The notes under the pieces were generated by a model, which saw only the letters and a program-made list of their open reading frames with translations, did not search any database and was not told where the DNA came from. This document shows positions 44,752 to 56,391 of a stretch of DNA of 64,000 nucleotides, in pieces; positions within the stretch are counted from its first letter, which is position 1; each line of letters opens with the position of its first letter. Position numbers and translations under genes: made by a program. This DNA comes from Ypsolopha sequella (Eukaryota > Arthropoda > Insecta > Lepidoptera > Ypsolophidae): positions 16,442,898 through 16,506,897 of the forward strand of contig OW204009.1 of the NCBI GenBank assembly GCA_934047225.1, written 5' to 3'.

Positions 44752-45570
44752 AGGGTTCCGTAGTACCTAAAAGGTACAAAGGGAACCTTATGGTGAGACT
44801 CCGTTGTCCGTCCGTCCGTATGTCACAGCCTCATAACTTTAGCACCGTTAAAGATAAACACATGAAATTTTGCACAAAAATAGCATTAATTTGCTCACAT
44901 ATTAGGGTGTAAAAAAAATATGAAAATTTTGAAATTGTTCAAAATATTTCCAAAACAAAAGTGAGAAAAATAAAAAATATTAGCCTAAAAATACAATATA
45001 GGTATCAAATTGTAAGTATTAAAAAGTTGATTCTAAAAATATATACTTTTAATATATTTACTGACACTGGTTTCGAGAAATCTTTAAAAAACCCGAAAAA
45101 TATGTATGTCCCCCCCCTTATCATCGAAACTGGTAGACCGAAAAATATTAAAAAAATGACAATTATAGATCACAACTGGCCAATTACAGGAAAACCAGCA
45201 CTAATAAGAAATACAAAATAAGAAGTAAAATAAATAAAAAAAATATTTTATAAAAATACAATATGGGTATCAAATTGTAGGTATTGAAAAGTTGATTGTA
45301 AAAATATATACTTTTAATATATTTACTGACATTTCGAGAAATCTTTAAAAACACCAAAAATATGTATGTCCCCCCCCCCCCCTTATCTCCAAAACTTACG
45401 GACCAAAAAATATGAAAAAAATCATGGTAATATATTATGTGTTTACGTAAAGATTACAAGAAAAATAAAGCGGTCGAGAAATTCACGAAAAAAAAATTAC
45501 GAAATTAAATTTACCATCCACAATACGGAACCGTAGGTACGCGAGTCTGACTCGCACTTGGCTGGTTTTT
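44752..45570 (+). repeat. Family A repeat, second variant, complete
   Basis: AGGGTTCCGTAGTACCTAAA to GACTCGCACTTGGCTGGTTT, inserted in a T-run of the MITE. Non-coding. Confidence 0.7.
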
Positions 45571-45645
45571 TTTTAAATGATCACTCATCTATCATTGATC
45601 AGAAATATAATAAATAAGTGCTGAGAGAGGAATAGTTATTTTTAA

Positions 45646-45747
45646 ATTATTTATTTTTATAGAATTAAATGAAACTTGAGGATAATTCATGATTTATATA
45701 AAAACGGCTCACCTCAATACGTGTTATGATCGGGATTATTTATTTTT
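45646..45747. mobile_element. 76-bp retroposed copy with 13-bp target duplication
   Basis: ATTATTTATTTTT occurs at 45646-45658 and 45735-45747, around ATAGAATTAAATGAAACTTG...GTTATGATCGGG, which matches the start of the 7375 fold-back. Confidence 0.65.
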
Positions 45748-45777
45748 GGTTATAAGTCTGAAAGTTTGAAATAGTAG

Positions 45778-46285
45778 ATTATGCACTAAGGGAATAAACG
45801 GGCGGCATATTGAACCCTGAGCGTAACGAGCGACTCTAGAGTTAACTCCTGAGCGTAGCGAAGGAGTTATATAGAGTCCTGAGTAAAGCGAGGGGTTCAA
45901 GCTACCCAAGACAAAGACAGGCTTTATTCCAGAGGAGCATACTCTACTTTTCACACCTTCTGCGAGACAATAAAAAGCTCGACATTTTTTATCAATAAAA
46001 TTCACTGACAATCACAGCACCAAACACCGTCTTTTGTTTCACATTCTTTGTAAACGCTTTTTTTCTTTTTGTTGAATTCTGCTTATGGTGGCCAGTTCGA
46101 TTTTCGAACAAACCTCTTTACAATTGGGCATTTGTTTTCCACGAGTTTCCACACGAATTTGACGTTCCAAATTTAATCCCTAGGGATTTTCATATAACTT
46201 TATATCCCTTGAGATATAATGCGTTACTTTACGTTGAGGTTGCATGATATGTAATTGGACATTGTCGAGCAGGTGGTGTGAAAAA
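45778..46285. repeat. Inserted block of about 500 bp with a short frame
   Basis: Interrupts the MITE between CTGAAAGTTTGAAA and ATTCGTAACTTGGAGACC. It contains GAGCGTAACGAGCGACTC, GAGCGTAGCGAAGGAG-type short repeats and a 91-aa minus frame without recognisable domains. Confidence 0.4.
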
Positions 46286-46774
46286 TAATATAAACACATT
46301 CGTAACTTGGAGACCATTCTTTTTTGACACCTAGTTGATAGGACGATCTCTAGTATAACCCCTTTCAAGGAATAGGTCGAATTACCAAGCACTCTGTATA
46401 CAATGTATGAAACGTTTTGCAACTCTTTGGTCAGTAAGTAAATCGAAGATGGATGTTTTATTTCAAATTTATGGTAACATTTTGCAGTCGTTGCTATTTA
46501 TGTAAACAATAATGTCGTAAATATTAGCCGTTGGAAGAAAACCCACTTATTTCCTTCCTCGCTCCAAGCGTACCAAATTTATTGTGTCCTTTATTAAATG
46601 CAGCCTTCGCGGTTTAAATATTTCCAAAGAACATATTTCGAAATTTCGCGCGACATATCCGTGTTTAATCCGTTGTACAAAACAATACATATTCGTTCCG
46701 AAATTCGACACGAGAAAAAATCCTTGTATTTAATGTCATATTTGTATGGATTTCACGTAATTTTCAAAGGCCTT

Positions 46775-46900
46775 CGCCACGACATGAATCCCCGATGGGT
46801 GTCAGAGGTGTTCCGAGTGAAGACGGTGAATTACATGTCAAAGTGCACACTGGTACATCCGTGTTTCACCGAAGAAAATTACGTCCCGGAGTCCCGGCTA
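46775..46900 (-). repeat. Family E fragment, reversed
   Basis: CATGAATCCCCGATGGGTGT and TTCCGAGTGAAGACGG are the reverse of the family E 3' blocks. Confidence 0.5.
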
Positions 46901-48544
46901 TGGATGGTCAGCTTTATTGTCGTACTTTGGCACAAATAATATTCACAGATTAGCGTGCCGTCTGGCATATGTAGCACGCAGATTGACCACAAATGTGACT
47001 CTACCAGGGTCGGACTGGCCATAGAGTCAGGCAGCGTTGGACTGGGCCTAAGGGGGGTGGCAATTTTTTTTGTTTCCCTCTCAAACGGCCGGAGGATTAA
47101 CGTGTTTTTTTTTAATTCTTAAAATAACGAGCCTAGATGATAAATAGGCAAATTTTTATTACCTGCAATTAATATCTATTGCAAAAAATTCCTGGTTTTC
47201 CTCTGATATGTCGAAAAATATGCTTTGTCTATTGAGAAAAATTATGAAATAGGTAAGTATAGTTTAAGTTAGGGCCCGGCTGGCAAACGCCGCCCTGCCT
47301 CTATGAAAATAGTTCGCATACTTACGAAGAGAAATATTCAAAGTTTTGAATTTCTTTCTATTTTCAATTTTGTTTTAAGATTTTGCAATACTACCTATCT
47401 AAATCATATCATATTAATAACGAAGCGTGTTTTTCTGGATATTAGAGTGAAAAACTATAATTTTTTGTAATTAATATTAGTTGCAGAGGTGATGAAAATT
47501 TGCATATTTGTCTAAGCTCGTCTTTGTTAGTCCCACGGCCGAATGAAAACTTGAATAGGATTTTTTTTTTATAATTTTGCTATCCGGTCCCTTTAGGCTC
47601 AATCCAACGCTGGTCCCTACGAGATATGAACACGCGACCTATGAATTAGTTGTCGAGAACTCAAACCACTAGACCACTTTGGTCTTGGGCTGAATATTTT
47701 GGGTTTCTAAAGCTGCTATACAGTTCTAAACTCCATACACACATATAATACCACACCTGTCTCCCACAGGGGTAATCGGTAACTACAGATTTCCATCTGC
47801 TGTGATCCTGAGACACCTCTTTCGCCTCTTTTCTATTCCGGGTACTTTTGACATTGCCCGGAGGCCCGGTCGTGATGTAAATTCCACTTGCGCACACTCT
47901 GTTTATTTCGTCACTCTACTTTCATTCATTTCATCTCTGCATATCCAAACCACCGAATCATTCCTTTTATTATTCTAGTCAATAAAATTTATTTTAGTCC
48001 TCAACGATCTATGTCGATATTTTTCGCTCTATCACTCAATGGTAAAGCACACATACTCTAAACCAAAGATTTCTAAAGTTCAGATGAGCCCTGGCACCTA
48101 AAATCCATTATATTGGTTTTGAATGTGTGCGTTAACATAATACCGACGCGCGCACACTTATGAGTAATGAGTGCGCAATCTGTCTACCTACGGTCAGCAA
48201 ACTGATCAGATTACCAAAGTCGTAAAAATTCAAAACTTTAAGTGCTCTAAAGGCGTCCAACTATCACTGTGTTCAGATGAGCACTGATACCAAACGTGTG
48301 ACTCACAGTCACAGTCGTGGTGAGAGCGTCACCCATTTAAAGGTGGAAACATTTTGGTGCTGTCATACTACCGTATCTTTACTTTTGAAATCTTTGCTAT
48401 AAACTCCATCTTTAAATTAAAATAAACTATTTATATATTTAAACAATATCATAACGTCTTATTACACGTCAATTTTAACGTAACGATTAAAGTAATTAAT
48501 AAATACAAAACGGTTCATAAGTTTTGTTTGTAGCACAAAATGCA
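46900..48544. other. Repeat fragments, no gene
   Basis: A tRNA-derived SINE-like piece (minus) at 47.62-47.70 kb has GTGGTCTAGTGGTTTGAG as A-box region. A CTGTCTCCCACAGGGGTA block lies at about 47.76 kb. The rest is unassigned. Confidence 0.4.
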
Positions 48545-49137
48545 AAAGACATAATTCCCATAGCTTAGCTTTTAAAAGTTTTTTTTTTTATAAAAAAATA
48601 TACGCCATTTTAAGACATTGTTTTCATTATTTTGGTATATAAATTAAGGTTAGGTTTAAGATTATTTATTTCTCATAAGAACATTTACATATTCACTTAA
48701 AATGAGAACTTAATAATATCTAGCTAAAGTTAAATATATAACACGACCAGTGGGTCCAGTGCAAGCTGGTTAACCATTATATTTTTATGATTTTTTAAAG
48801 AATTTTCCGATATGACATCACTTGAGAATTTTAGACATTATACTGATTATGATGAGAGATTGCTTTTAAAAAAAAGTGGTCTGTCTCTGTCTGTCTACTC
48901 ATCTGTCATCCATCTGTCAAATTAGTCTGAAGCAAATTATTATAAATTTATCTTGATAGCAAAGGACACATTTCTAAACAGCCATTTCTCAAGTGACGTC
49001 ACACGAAGGCAAATGGAAGTTGCAGCCTTTTCGTAAAAATATCATCATCATGAGATTTTTTAGACCAAAAGTTCGAAAATACGACTTACGAAATGGTTTT
49101 CGAAATCACACCTTAACATAATTTAATCTAAGCAAAT
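48545..49137 (+). repeat. Family C repeat, copy 2
   Basis: AATTCCCATAGCTTAG to CATAATTTAATCTAAGC. It carries about 130 bp not present in copy 1 (TAAGGTTAGG to GCTGGTTAACCAT, about 48647-48780). Confidence 0.65.
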
Positions 49138-49235
49138 TCGACACAACATGTGAACATAAATTCTCAACACAATCGCAATTTGACAACAAAAGAAGTCACC
49201 TTGTAAAATTAAGAAGTTGTGAAACTGACTTGAGA

Positions 49236-49400
49236 ATGGCGGGACAATATTGGCGGGAAGATCCGCCGGAAGCGACGACATTGTGTAAAGAAGTTCAACA
49301 GCGAACGTTCAACCTTAGCCGTAAGCTTGCGGTCGAAGAGAGTTTGGCAAAGATTCGCAGCAAACAGATAGATCAACTTCGTAATTCTTTTGACACATGA
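49236..49400 (+). CDS. Candidate 54-aa small ORF or terminal exon
   Basis: I do not recognise this product. ATG (context TTGAGAATGG) to TGA at 49398-49400. It reads MAGQYWREDPPEATTLCKEV, then QQRTFNLSRKLAVEESLAKI, then RSKQIDQLRNSFDT. The second half looks like one long amphipathic helix. The frame is also open upstream, back to about 49118 where family C ends, so it may be part of an exon instead. The protein-like composition in unique sequence is the argument; no poly(A) signal was found close by. Confidence 0.3.
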   Translation: MAGQYWREDPPEATTLCKEVQQRTFNLSRKLAVEESLAKIRSKQIDQLRNSFDT

Positions 49401-49694
49401 AACTAAAAAAAAAAAATACTAAAAATATAAGAAAAGCTTGAACAATGGCGATCTCGTTTGGCTAAATATTTTTTTTATTAAGTTATATCTACCATAAACC
49501 TATGAAATCAATTTTGATAAAAACACAGATTCCTCGAGAGCAATAAGTATTGCTTAAACCAGAAAAACAATTACTTATAGCATTAAATATTTTTACAAAT
49601 ATCCCGGACATCCGGGAGTAAGTGAGGGTGTAAAAATTAAGAAAAAACAAATGAAAAAAAAACACTTCACTATATTTCCGCCATGTCCCGTACA

Positions 49695-49971
49695 TTGTAC
49701 CTCAGTGGCGTGCACAGAACTTTTTGCTGGAAAAGCAAGCAATTGGTCAAGAATAACAATAAAAAAAAATATTAAAAATTTTAAATATAACTTTGAAAAA
49801 AAAGTTTGTATAGGAAAATTTCACTCTAGGGTAGACATTGTCTACCCTGGCGTCAAACAATTTTTTTTTTTCAAAGTGATATTTAAATGTTTTCATATTT
49901 TTTTTATTGTTGTTCTTGACCAATTGCTTGCTTTTCCAGCAAAAAGTTCTTTGCACGCCACTGCTGTACCT
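49695..49971. mobile_element. hAT-type fold-back MITE, copy 3, with 8-bp duplication
   Basis: A 261-bp palindrome, CAGTGGCGTGCACAG to TTGCACGCCACTG, flanked by TTGTACCT (49695-49702) and CTGTACCT (49964-49971), matching at 7 of 8 bases. Confidence 0.75.
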
Positions 49972-50242
49972 ACAGTTTTTTATTACTTTATGTTTTGTTA
50001 ATATAAATAAATATTATCATTCTACTTGCACAAACATAAAAAGCTTACACCAAGCCAAATACACAAATTCACACAACACTCCACTCACCATTCACTCTCC
50101 ACACACCACTCATAATCCATCTCACTTCCACACTCCCCCTAGTAATATATTTATCCAATTTTATCCATTCCATCCATTAATCCATTAATATTAAAAATCC
50201 AAACTTAGGCATGTTATTTGTCGGACGTTTACTTTTGAATAA

Positions 50243-50605
50243 CTACACGATATGGAAGAGTGGGATATATCCTGGCACAGGTATAGTAGTTATGTGTTTA
50301 AAAGGATGTCCCTTCAACTGATGTATGTAAGTAAATATTGTAAATTTTTTCATGCGCCGTTTATAACTTCCATTTGTGCCAAAATACGTGTCTACGAGTT
50401 TATGGTAGTCTCTTGATCTATGAGCAGCGACCAGACGTGAAGGCGGTTCAATAGAGTGAACCTGCGTGAGAATATCTGTCTTGTTGGTCGTAACACAATA
50501 GTGAACAACATTAATATGGTAATTTGTTTGTTCATTTAATCTAAGGAGCTTAGGCTTGTATTCACAGTTCCCTATGAGCTTGAGTTTAGTACTCGCAAGT
50601 GTCAA
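50243..50605 (-). CDS. Candidate exon, unrecognised protein
   Basis: I do not recognise this product. The minus frame is open from about 50626 to a stop at 50243 and reads LIGNCEYKPKLLRLNEQTNY, then DILTQVHSIEPPSRLVAAHR, then SRDYHKLVDTYFGTNGSY. This looks like globular protein with balanced composition. A possible acceptor (CGAACTAAGCAG) lies just upstream. After about residue 82 the sequence turns AT-rich and may be intron read-through. No matching exon was found. Confidence 0.3.
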   Translation of the reverse strand: MTLASTKLKLIGNCEYKPKLLRLNEQTNYHINVVHYCVTTNKTDILTQVHSIEPPSRLVAAHRSRDYHKLVDTYFGTNGSYKRRMKKFTIFTYIHQLKGHPFKHITTIPVPGYIPLFHIV

Positions 50606-51719
50606 ATAGTATGGAAATAACTCTGCTTAGTTCGATTCGAGTTCGAACTTTGGGACTCTGAATATCAGCTTTATATACTTTTTATACAAAACGACATTTT
50701 ACCTTCGGCTTCGCTCGCATGGAAGTGTATTTCGGCTTCGCGGTTATTTTATCATACATAAACACACGCCTGTCTCCTAGAGGGGTAGGCAGAGAGTACA
50801 GATTTCCATCTGCTATGATCTTGACACACCTCTTTCGCCTCTTATTCCAAACAAACGAAGAACAACTTTGACATTGATTGCTACGAACCATATTTTATCT
50901 ATGGTGGCATGGACAGCGCATTCTGGAGGAAAGCTAAGAACTGAGAAAAAAACACGAGAAAAACACTCAATGTGAACTCGAGATTCAAACTTGACCGATT
51001 TGGCTCATGTTCGAACTTAAAAATACTTTTTGTCTCATTTACTCGCCATTCATGACGTTCCGATCAACGATACTCGAGTTATTTGGCCAATAGCAGTGAA
51101 TGCTGTCACTTGTCACATGTGTCTTTACGAGTATCAAGAACAATGTAAAGGATAGGATCAACTTTAAAGGTTCATTAAACTTAAAAACCCTTTCTGCAAC
51201 TGGATGATTGTCGGATAAACATATAAACATACATACAAACTCGGAGACGGAGAACTTCGTTCGCTTCGTTCACTCGTTCAATTATTGAAAATTTATATTA
51301 TGGTTTTATTAATAAATTTAAATTATTACCTTCAAAAATGATCTGGCCTAGACCCTGCAAGAAAGAAAAACACTGGGCGAAGAGGAATTTTTTACTAAAA
51401 AAATATAAAGCTTAGACAAATTGGCTTGGCTGTTGTGAGCACTATGTCGCATGGTGCTAGAATTCCGTGGCGGTTTTTAAAACACTTTTGGAATGCACGT
51501 CCGGCTCGGCGACAGTAATTGCCCAAAACTTGTGTGTAACCAATTAGCACACAGTACGCACATTGGTGTGAAATACCTCGGCTCTAGAGATGGGTTTCTT
51601 CACGGGTAAACCTTTGAAATTGATTTTACGTGTAATTTAAACATTTTATGTAGACAATTTTACAAAAAAAAACAAGAAAATATCGTTTCGACGTTACAAG
51701 GTGTTTTCAAGCGTAGAAT
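50606..51719. other. Repeat fragment near 50.76-50.85 kb, otherwise unassigned
   Basis: CCTGTCTCCTAGAGGGGTAG and ATTTCCATCTGCTATGATC belong to the repeat also seen at 47.76 kb. No gene was seen. Confidence 0.4.
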
Positions 51720-51990
51720 ATAAGATGAAATTTAATCAACCACCCGAATTCATATTGGAGACTCGGTTAGTGATCAGGAACAATGTTTAATAACCTTAAG
51801 GTGAAATTGGAAAAAAAAATATTTTTGCTCCCGTTCTGCCTGTACTTGAATTTGAACTGCATTTGAACTATTTTGAACTAGTCCAGTTCGTATGGGAACA
51901 AACATTTTTTTTTATGATTTTGACCAAAACGATCATTGAACCTTGTTCCGGATCACTAACCGAGACTCCAGTATGAATTCGGGCGGTTGA
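51720..51990. mobile_element. Fold-back MITE, complete
   Basis: CAACCACCCGAATTCATATT and GAGACTCGGTTAGTGATC on the left pair with GATCACTAACCGAGACTC and AATTCGGGCGGTTGATT on the right. Confidence 0.65.
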
Positions 51991-52831
51991 TTCAACACAT
52001 GTTTATCGTCTTTTCATCAACGATTTTTACGTCGCAACGTGACAAATACTCTTTATTGTGTACCGTATAAAATAAAACATAAAGGAGAAAAACAAGATAC
52101 AGTTAGATTACTGGCGGTCTTATCGCTTCAAGCGATTTCTTCCGGACAACCTTTGGGTGGAAATGAAGCCGAGAAGATAAATCGTAAAGGTGGTATTAAA
52201 CTAAATAATAGATAATTTAATAAGTGATAGGAGGTAGTCTTATCGCCGCACTTCGGGCATTAATACACGCCATTTAGTGCACGCTTTTTAGTCCTCACAA
52301 TATTTTCCTTCACCGTCACCAAGTGGCAATACACAAAAAGAACTAATTATTTTTGGAGCCAAGCAAACCTCGTATTTTAGACAGAAATCATGAAAAATCC
52401 TTCTTGTTTTTTCAAATTAAATATTTGCATTTTGCCGGACAATTAATTTCTGCTGGACAAATAAACACTTTCTCGGATAATTAAATTTAGAGTTGCTTAA
52501 TTCCACATTATTCGCAAATTTTTTGCCGCTAAACACACCAACTTAATATTTTGCCGGCAGAATACATTTTTCTGTCGAATAAAACTTCAATATTATGCCG
52601 ATCGTTTAAATGAAAGCCGTATACAAATACTCGGTACATAAATTCTCAAAAACTCGTTGCATACCGCGGTGTTCAGTTGTATATGCTCATTGTCGCAGAA
52701 GCTCGACGGATAGAAAATTAGAAAGTGAACGAAGTCGCACCAGACCGATGCGCACTGAACTTTGTTAAGGCGAGTGTGTTCGTGCTTTATCGGATAAACG
52801 TCTTATTTTTTGTGTTTTATTTGTATTTTAA
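51990..52831. other. No gene seen
   Basis: AT-rich sequence with short frames only. No repeat recognised. Confidence 0.35.
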
Positions 52832-53111
52832 ATAAGGATTTAAATATTATTAGAGTGCATTACAAACTAGAAAAGATCAATCAGAAACAAACCCAAAGAC
52901 AAGAATATGAAAAAATTCCCGGGCCAGGATTCGAACCTGTGACCTCTTGTTATCAAGACAAGCGCGCTACCAATTGCGCCACCGAGGTTTTTTTCAAATT
53001 CTTGTCTTTGTGTTTGTTTCTGATTGATCTTTTCTAGTTTGTAATGCACTCTAATAATATTTAGAGTATTCATAGCGATGGATTTCGCAAAATAAACATA
53101 AGGATTTAAAT
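52832..53111. mobile_element. Hairpin element with a tRNA-like loop and 14-bp duplication
   Basis: The arms 52842-52915 and 52988-53062 are reverse complements with only two mismatches (for example GATCAATCAGAAACAAAC and its partner). ATAAGGATTTAAAT flanks the unit at 52832-52845 and 53098-53111. The space between the arms is exactly one tRNA length. Confidence 0.75.
52917..52988 (-). tRNA. tRNA-like sequence (UGA at the anticodon position), probably non-functional
   Basis: Minus strand: D arm GCGC-AATTGGTA-GCGC (perfect stem, A box TGGCGCAATTGG); anticodon arm CTTGT-CTTGATA-ACAAG (perfect stem); variable loop AGGTC; T arm ACAGG-TTCGAAT-CCTGG (one mismatch, B box GGTTCGAATCC). The acceptor stem pairs at 5 of 7 positions. 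The backbone resembles elongator tRNA-Met. UGA would mean Ser, but the long variable arm of tRNA-Ser is absent and base 37 is U, so it is most likely a tRNA-derived relic that keeps its Pol III boxes. Confidence 0.5.
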
Positions 53112-53550
53112 GTTGAAAAAAACATATTTCTTTTATTATTCCTTGATACAAATATAAATATATACAAATGAGCAATAAATATAATGCAAAAATGATAACT
53201 GACGTTTGTATTTTCGCTACACGACGAAACCCGTTCAAAAACTCAGCGTTACAGCCCGAGTGTTAACCCAGCCTAGGGTTCTTTAATGAACGCACTTCAG
53301 GACCGCGTTCATAAATTAGGGGTCGCAACACGGGTTCTAATGCCATATCTGTCGCACGCATTAAAAATTGTATACGCTATCCTGCTGTCAGTGTTGGAAC
53401 CTGACGTTTATGAACGGCTATCAGTGTAGCCACACTGTCATTTTTGAACGGTCGGTGTTGAGACGCGAGTTGATTTTTGAACGGGTTAGTTTTGCAACCC
53501 GGGTACGAAAGACAACCCGGTGTGAGTTCATGAACGACTATCAGTGTATT

Positions 53551-53873
53551 CACTATGACAGCGTTTCTTAAACTGTGGTCCGCGGACCCCTGGGGGTCCG
53601 CAGCCTAATCTAGTAATAGATTAGGCTATAACTAGATTATAATCGCAGTAGTAATATAAACCCAAATATCACTAATTTAGTTGCAAAAAAGCAGCACCAA
53701 CCTTCTCATTAACGTATTTTATATGAAAAAGTATATATTTTTTTGTAATTTGTAGAACTATAATAAATGGTCCGAAATTTATTGCTGCTTTTTTATTAAA
53801 GGGGTCCTTAAAATTGTGCTTGATTTCTTAAGGGGTCCGTGGACAAAAAAGGTTAAGAAACGCTGCACTTTGA
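53551..53873. mobile_element. hAT-type MITE (307 bp) with 8-bp duplication
   Basis: CAGCGTTTCTTAA at 53559 and TTAAGAAACGCTG ending at 53865 are perfect inverted repeats. CACTATGA (53551-53558) and CACTTTGA (53866-53873) flank it, 7 of 8 identical. It holds GGTCCGCGGACC near the left end. Confidence 0.8.
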
Positions 53874-54181
53874 CAATAGTTCTTCCTTTTCCTCTATTAT
53901 AAATCCTTGACGATTTGACGATACGACTGTATTTATGAAATATTTACGAAACTGCTTCTCCTTAAGACAAAACATATCTTTTATAATCTGTACGAGCAAT
54001 AAAAAATAATTACTAACCGACGGTCATTGCCGCCATTTTAGTTATTTATTTATTACCGTTTCTTGTTTTCACCTGTTACACCTTAAATTGATACTGATTT
54101 GTGATTGGATGTGTAAAAAAAAATGTAACCTAAATGTGCTATGTAATTTTTGTCTGATTTTTGGAATAAATAAATCAATTT

Positions 54182-56391
54182 AGGTATGTAATTTCAATAA
54201 TATATTTCTTTGTGCTTTTAAACCGATTCACATTTAGGTATGTTATTTCAATAATATATTTCTTTGTGCTTTTAAACCGATTCACATTTAGGTATGTTAT
54301 TTCAATAATATATTTCTTTGTGCTTTTAAACCGATTCACATTTAGGTATGTTATTTCAATAATATATTTCTTTGTGCTTTTAAACCGATTCACATTTAGG
54401 TATGTTATTTCAATAATATATTTCTTTGTGCTTTTAAACCGATTCACATTTAGGTATGTAATTTCAATAATATATTTCTTTGTGCTTTTAAACCGATTCA
54501 CATTTGGGTATGTAATTTCAATAATATATTTCTTTGTGCTTTTAAACCGATTCAGATTTAGGTATGTTATTTCAATAATATATTTCTTTGTGCTTTTAAA
54601 CCGATTCACATTTAGGTATGTAATTTCAATAATATATTTCTTTGTGCTTTTAAACCGATTCACATTTAGGTATGTAATTTCAATAATATATTTCTTTGTG
54701 CTTTTAAACCGATTCACATTTAGGTATGTTATTTCAATAATATATTTCTTTGTGCTTTTAAACCGATTCACATTTAGGTATGTAATTTCAATAATATATT
54801 TCTTTGTGCTTTTAAACCGATTCACATTTAGGTATGTAATTTCAATAATATATTTCTTTGTGCTTTTAAACCGATTCACATTTAGGTATGTAATTTCAAT
54901 AATATATTTCTTTGTGCTTTTAAACCGATTCACATTTAGGTATGTAATTTCAATAATATATTTCTTTGTGCTTTTAAACCGATTCACATTTAGGTATGTA
55001 ATTTCAATAATATATTTCTTTGTGCTTTTAAACCGATTCACATTTAGGTATGTTATTTCAATAATATATTTCTTTGTGCTTTTAAACCGATTCATATTTA
55101 GGTATGTTATTTCAATAATATATTTCTTTGTGCTTTTAAACCGATTCACATTTAGGTATGTTATTTCAATAATATATTTCTTTGTGCTTTTAAACCGATT
55201 CACATTTAGGTATGTTATTTCAATAATATATTTCTTTGTGCTTTTAAACCGATTCACATTTAGGTATGTTATTTCAATAATATATTTCTTTGTGCTTTTA
55301 AACCGATTCACATTTAGGTATGTTATTTCAATAATATATTTCTTTGTGCTTTTAAACCGATTCACATTTAGGTATGTTATTTCAATAATATATTTCTTTG
55401 TGCTTTTAAACCGATTCACATTTAGGTATGTTATTTCAATAATATATTTCTTTGTGCTTTTAAACCGATTCACATTTAGGTATGTTATTTCAATAATATA
55501 TTTCTTTGTGCTTTTAAACCGATTCACATTTAGGTATGTTATTTCAATAATATATTTCTTTGTGCTTTTAAACCGATTCACATTTAGGTATGTAATTTCA
55601 ATAATATATTTCTTTGTGCTTTTAAACCGATTCACATTTAGGTATGTAATTTCAATAATATATTTCTTTGTGCTTTTAAACCGATTCACATTTAGGTATG
55701 TAATTTCAATAATATATTTCTTTGTGCTTTTAAACCGATTCACATTTAGGTATGTAATTTCAATAATATATTTCTTTGTGCTTTTAAACCGATTCACATT
55801 TAGGTATGTTATTTCAATAATATATTTCTTTGTGCTTTTAAACCGATTCATATTTAGGTATGTTATTTCAATAATATATTTCTTTGTGCTTTTAAACCGA
55901 TTCACATTTAGGTATGTTATTTCAATAATATATTTCTTTGTGCTTTTAAACCGATTCACATTTAGGTATGTTATTTCAATAATATATTTCTTTGTGCTTT
56001 TAAACCGATTCACATTTAGGTATGTTATTTCAATAATATATTTCTTTGTGCTTTTAAACCGATTCACATTTAGGTATGTTATTTCAATAATATATTTCTT
56101 TGTGCTTTTAAACCGATTCACATTTAGGTATGTTATTTCAATAATATATTTCTTTGTGCTTTTAAACCGATTCACATTTAGGTATGTTATTTCAATAATA
56201 TATTTCTTTGTGCTTTTAAACCGATTCACATTTAGGTATGTTATTTCAATAATATATTTCTTTGTGCTTTTAAACCGATTCACATTTAGGTATGTTATTT
56301 CAATAATATATTTCTTTGTGCTTTTAAACCGATTCACATTTAGGTATGTTATTTCAATAATATATTTCTTTGTGCTTTTAAACCGATTCAA
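54182..56391. repeat. 54-bp satellite, about 41 copies
   Basis: The unit contains AGGTATGTTATTTCAATAAT, ATATTTCTTTGTGC and AAACCGATTCACATTT. The period is exactly 54 bp throughout with very little divergence. The main variant is T or A after TATGT. Because 54 is divisible by 3 and stop-free in one frame per strand, frames of 736 and 738 codons appear; these are not evidence of a protein. Confidence 0.97.

Larger units (their letters stand above)
44523..46410. mobile_element. Fold-back MITE broken by three later insertions
   Basis: Pieces at 44523-44751, 45571-45658, 45748-45778 and about 46285-46410 align in order with the reverse of the intact copy at 16655-17115. They share TATCAACTAGGGGTC, ATTCTGAGATTATGGGAATT, GATTATA-CTGAAAGTTTGAAA and TCAAGGAATAGGTCGAATT. 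The inserts are family A, a 76-bp retroposon and a block of about 500 bp. Confidence 0.65.

Noticed and set aside
46598..46939. 113-codon plus-strand frame
   Set aside because: Its right half overlaps a reversed family E repeat; there are no splice sites or recognisable domain.
54182..56391. CRISPR-like array
   Set aside because: Repeats are contiguous, with no unique spacers, in a eukaryotic context.
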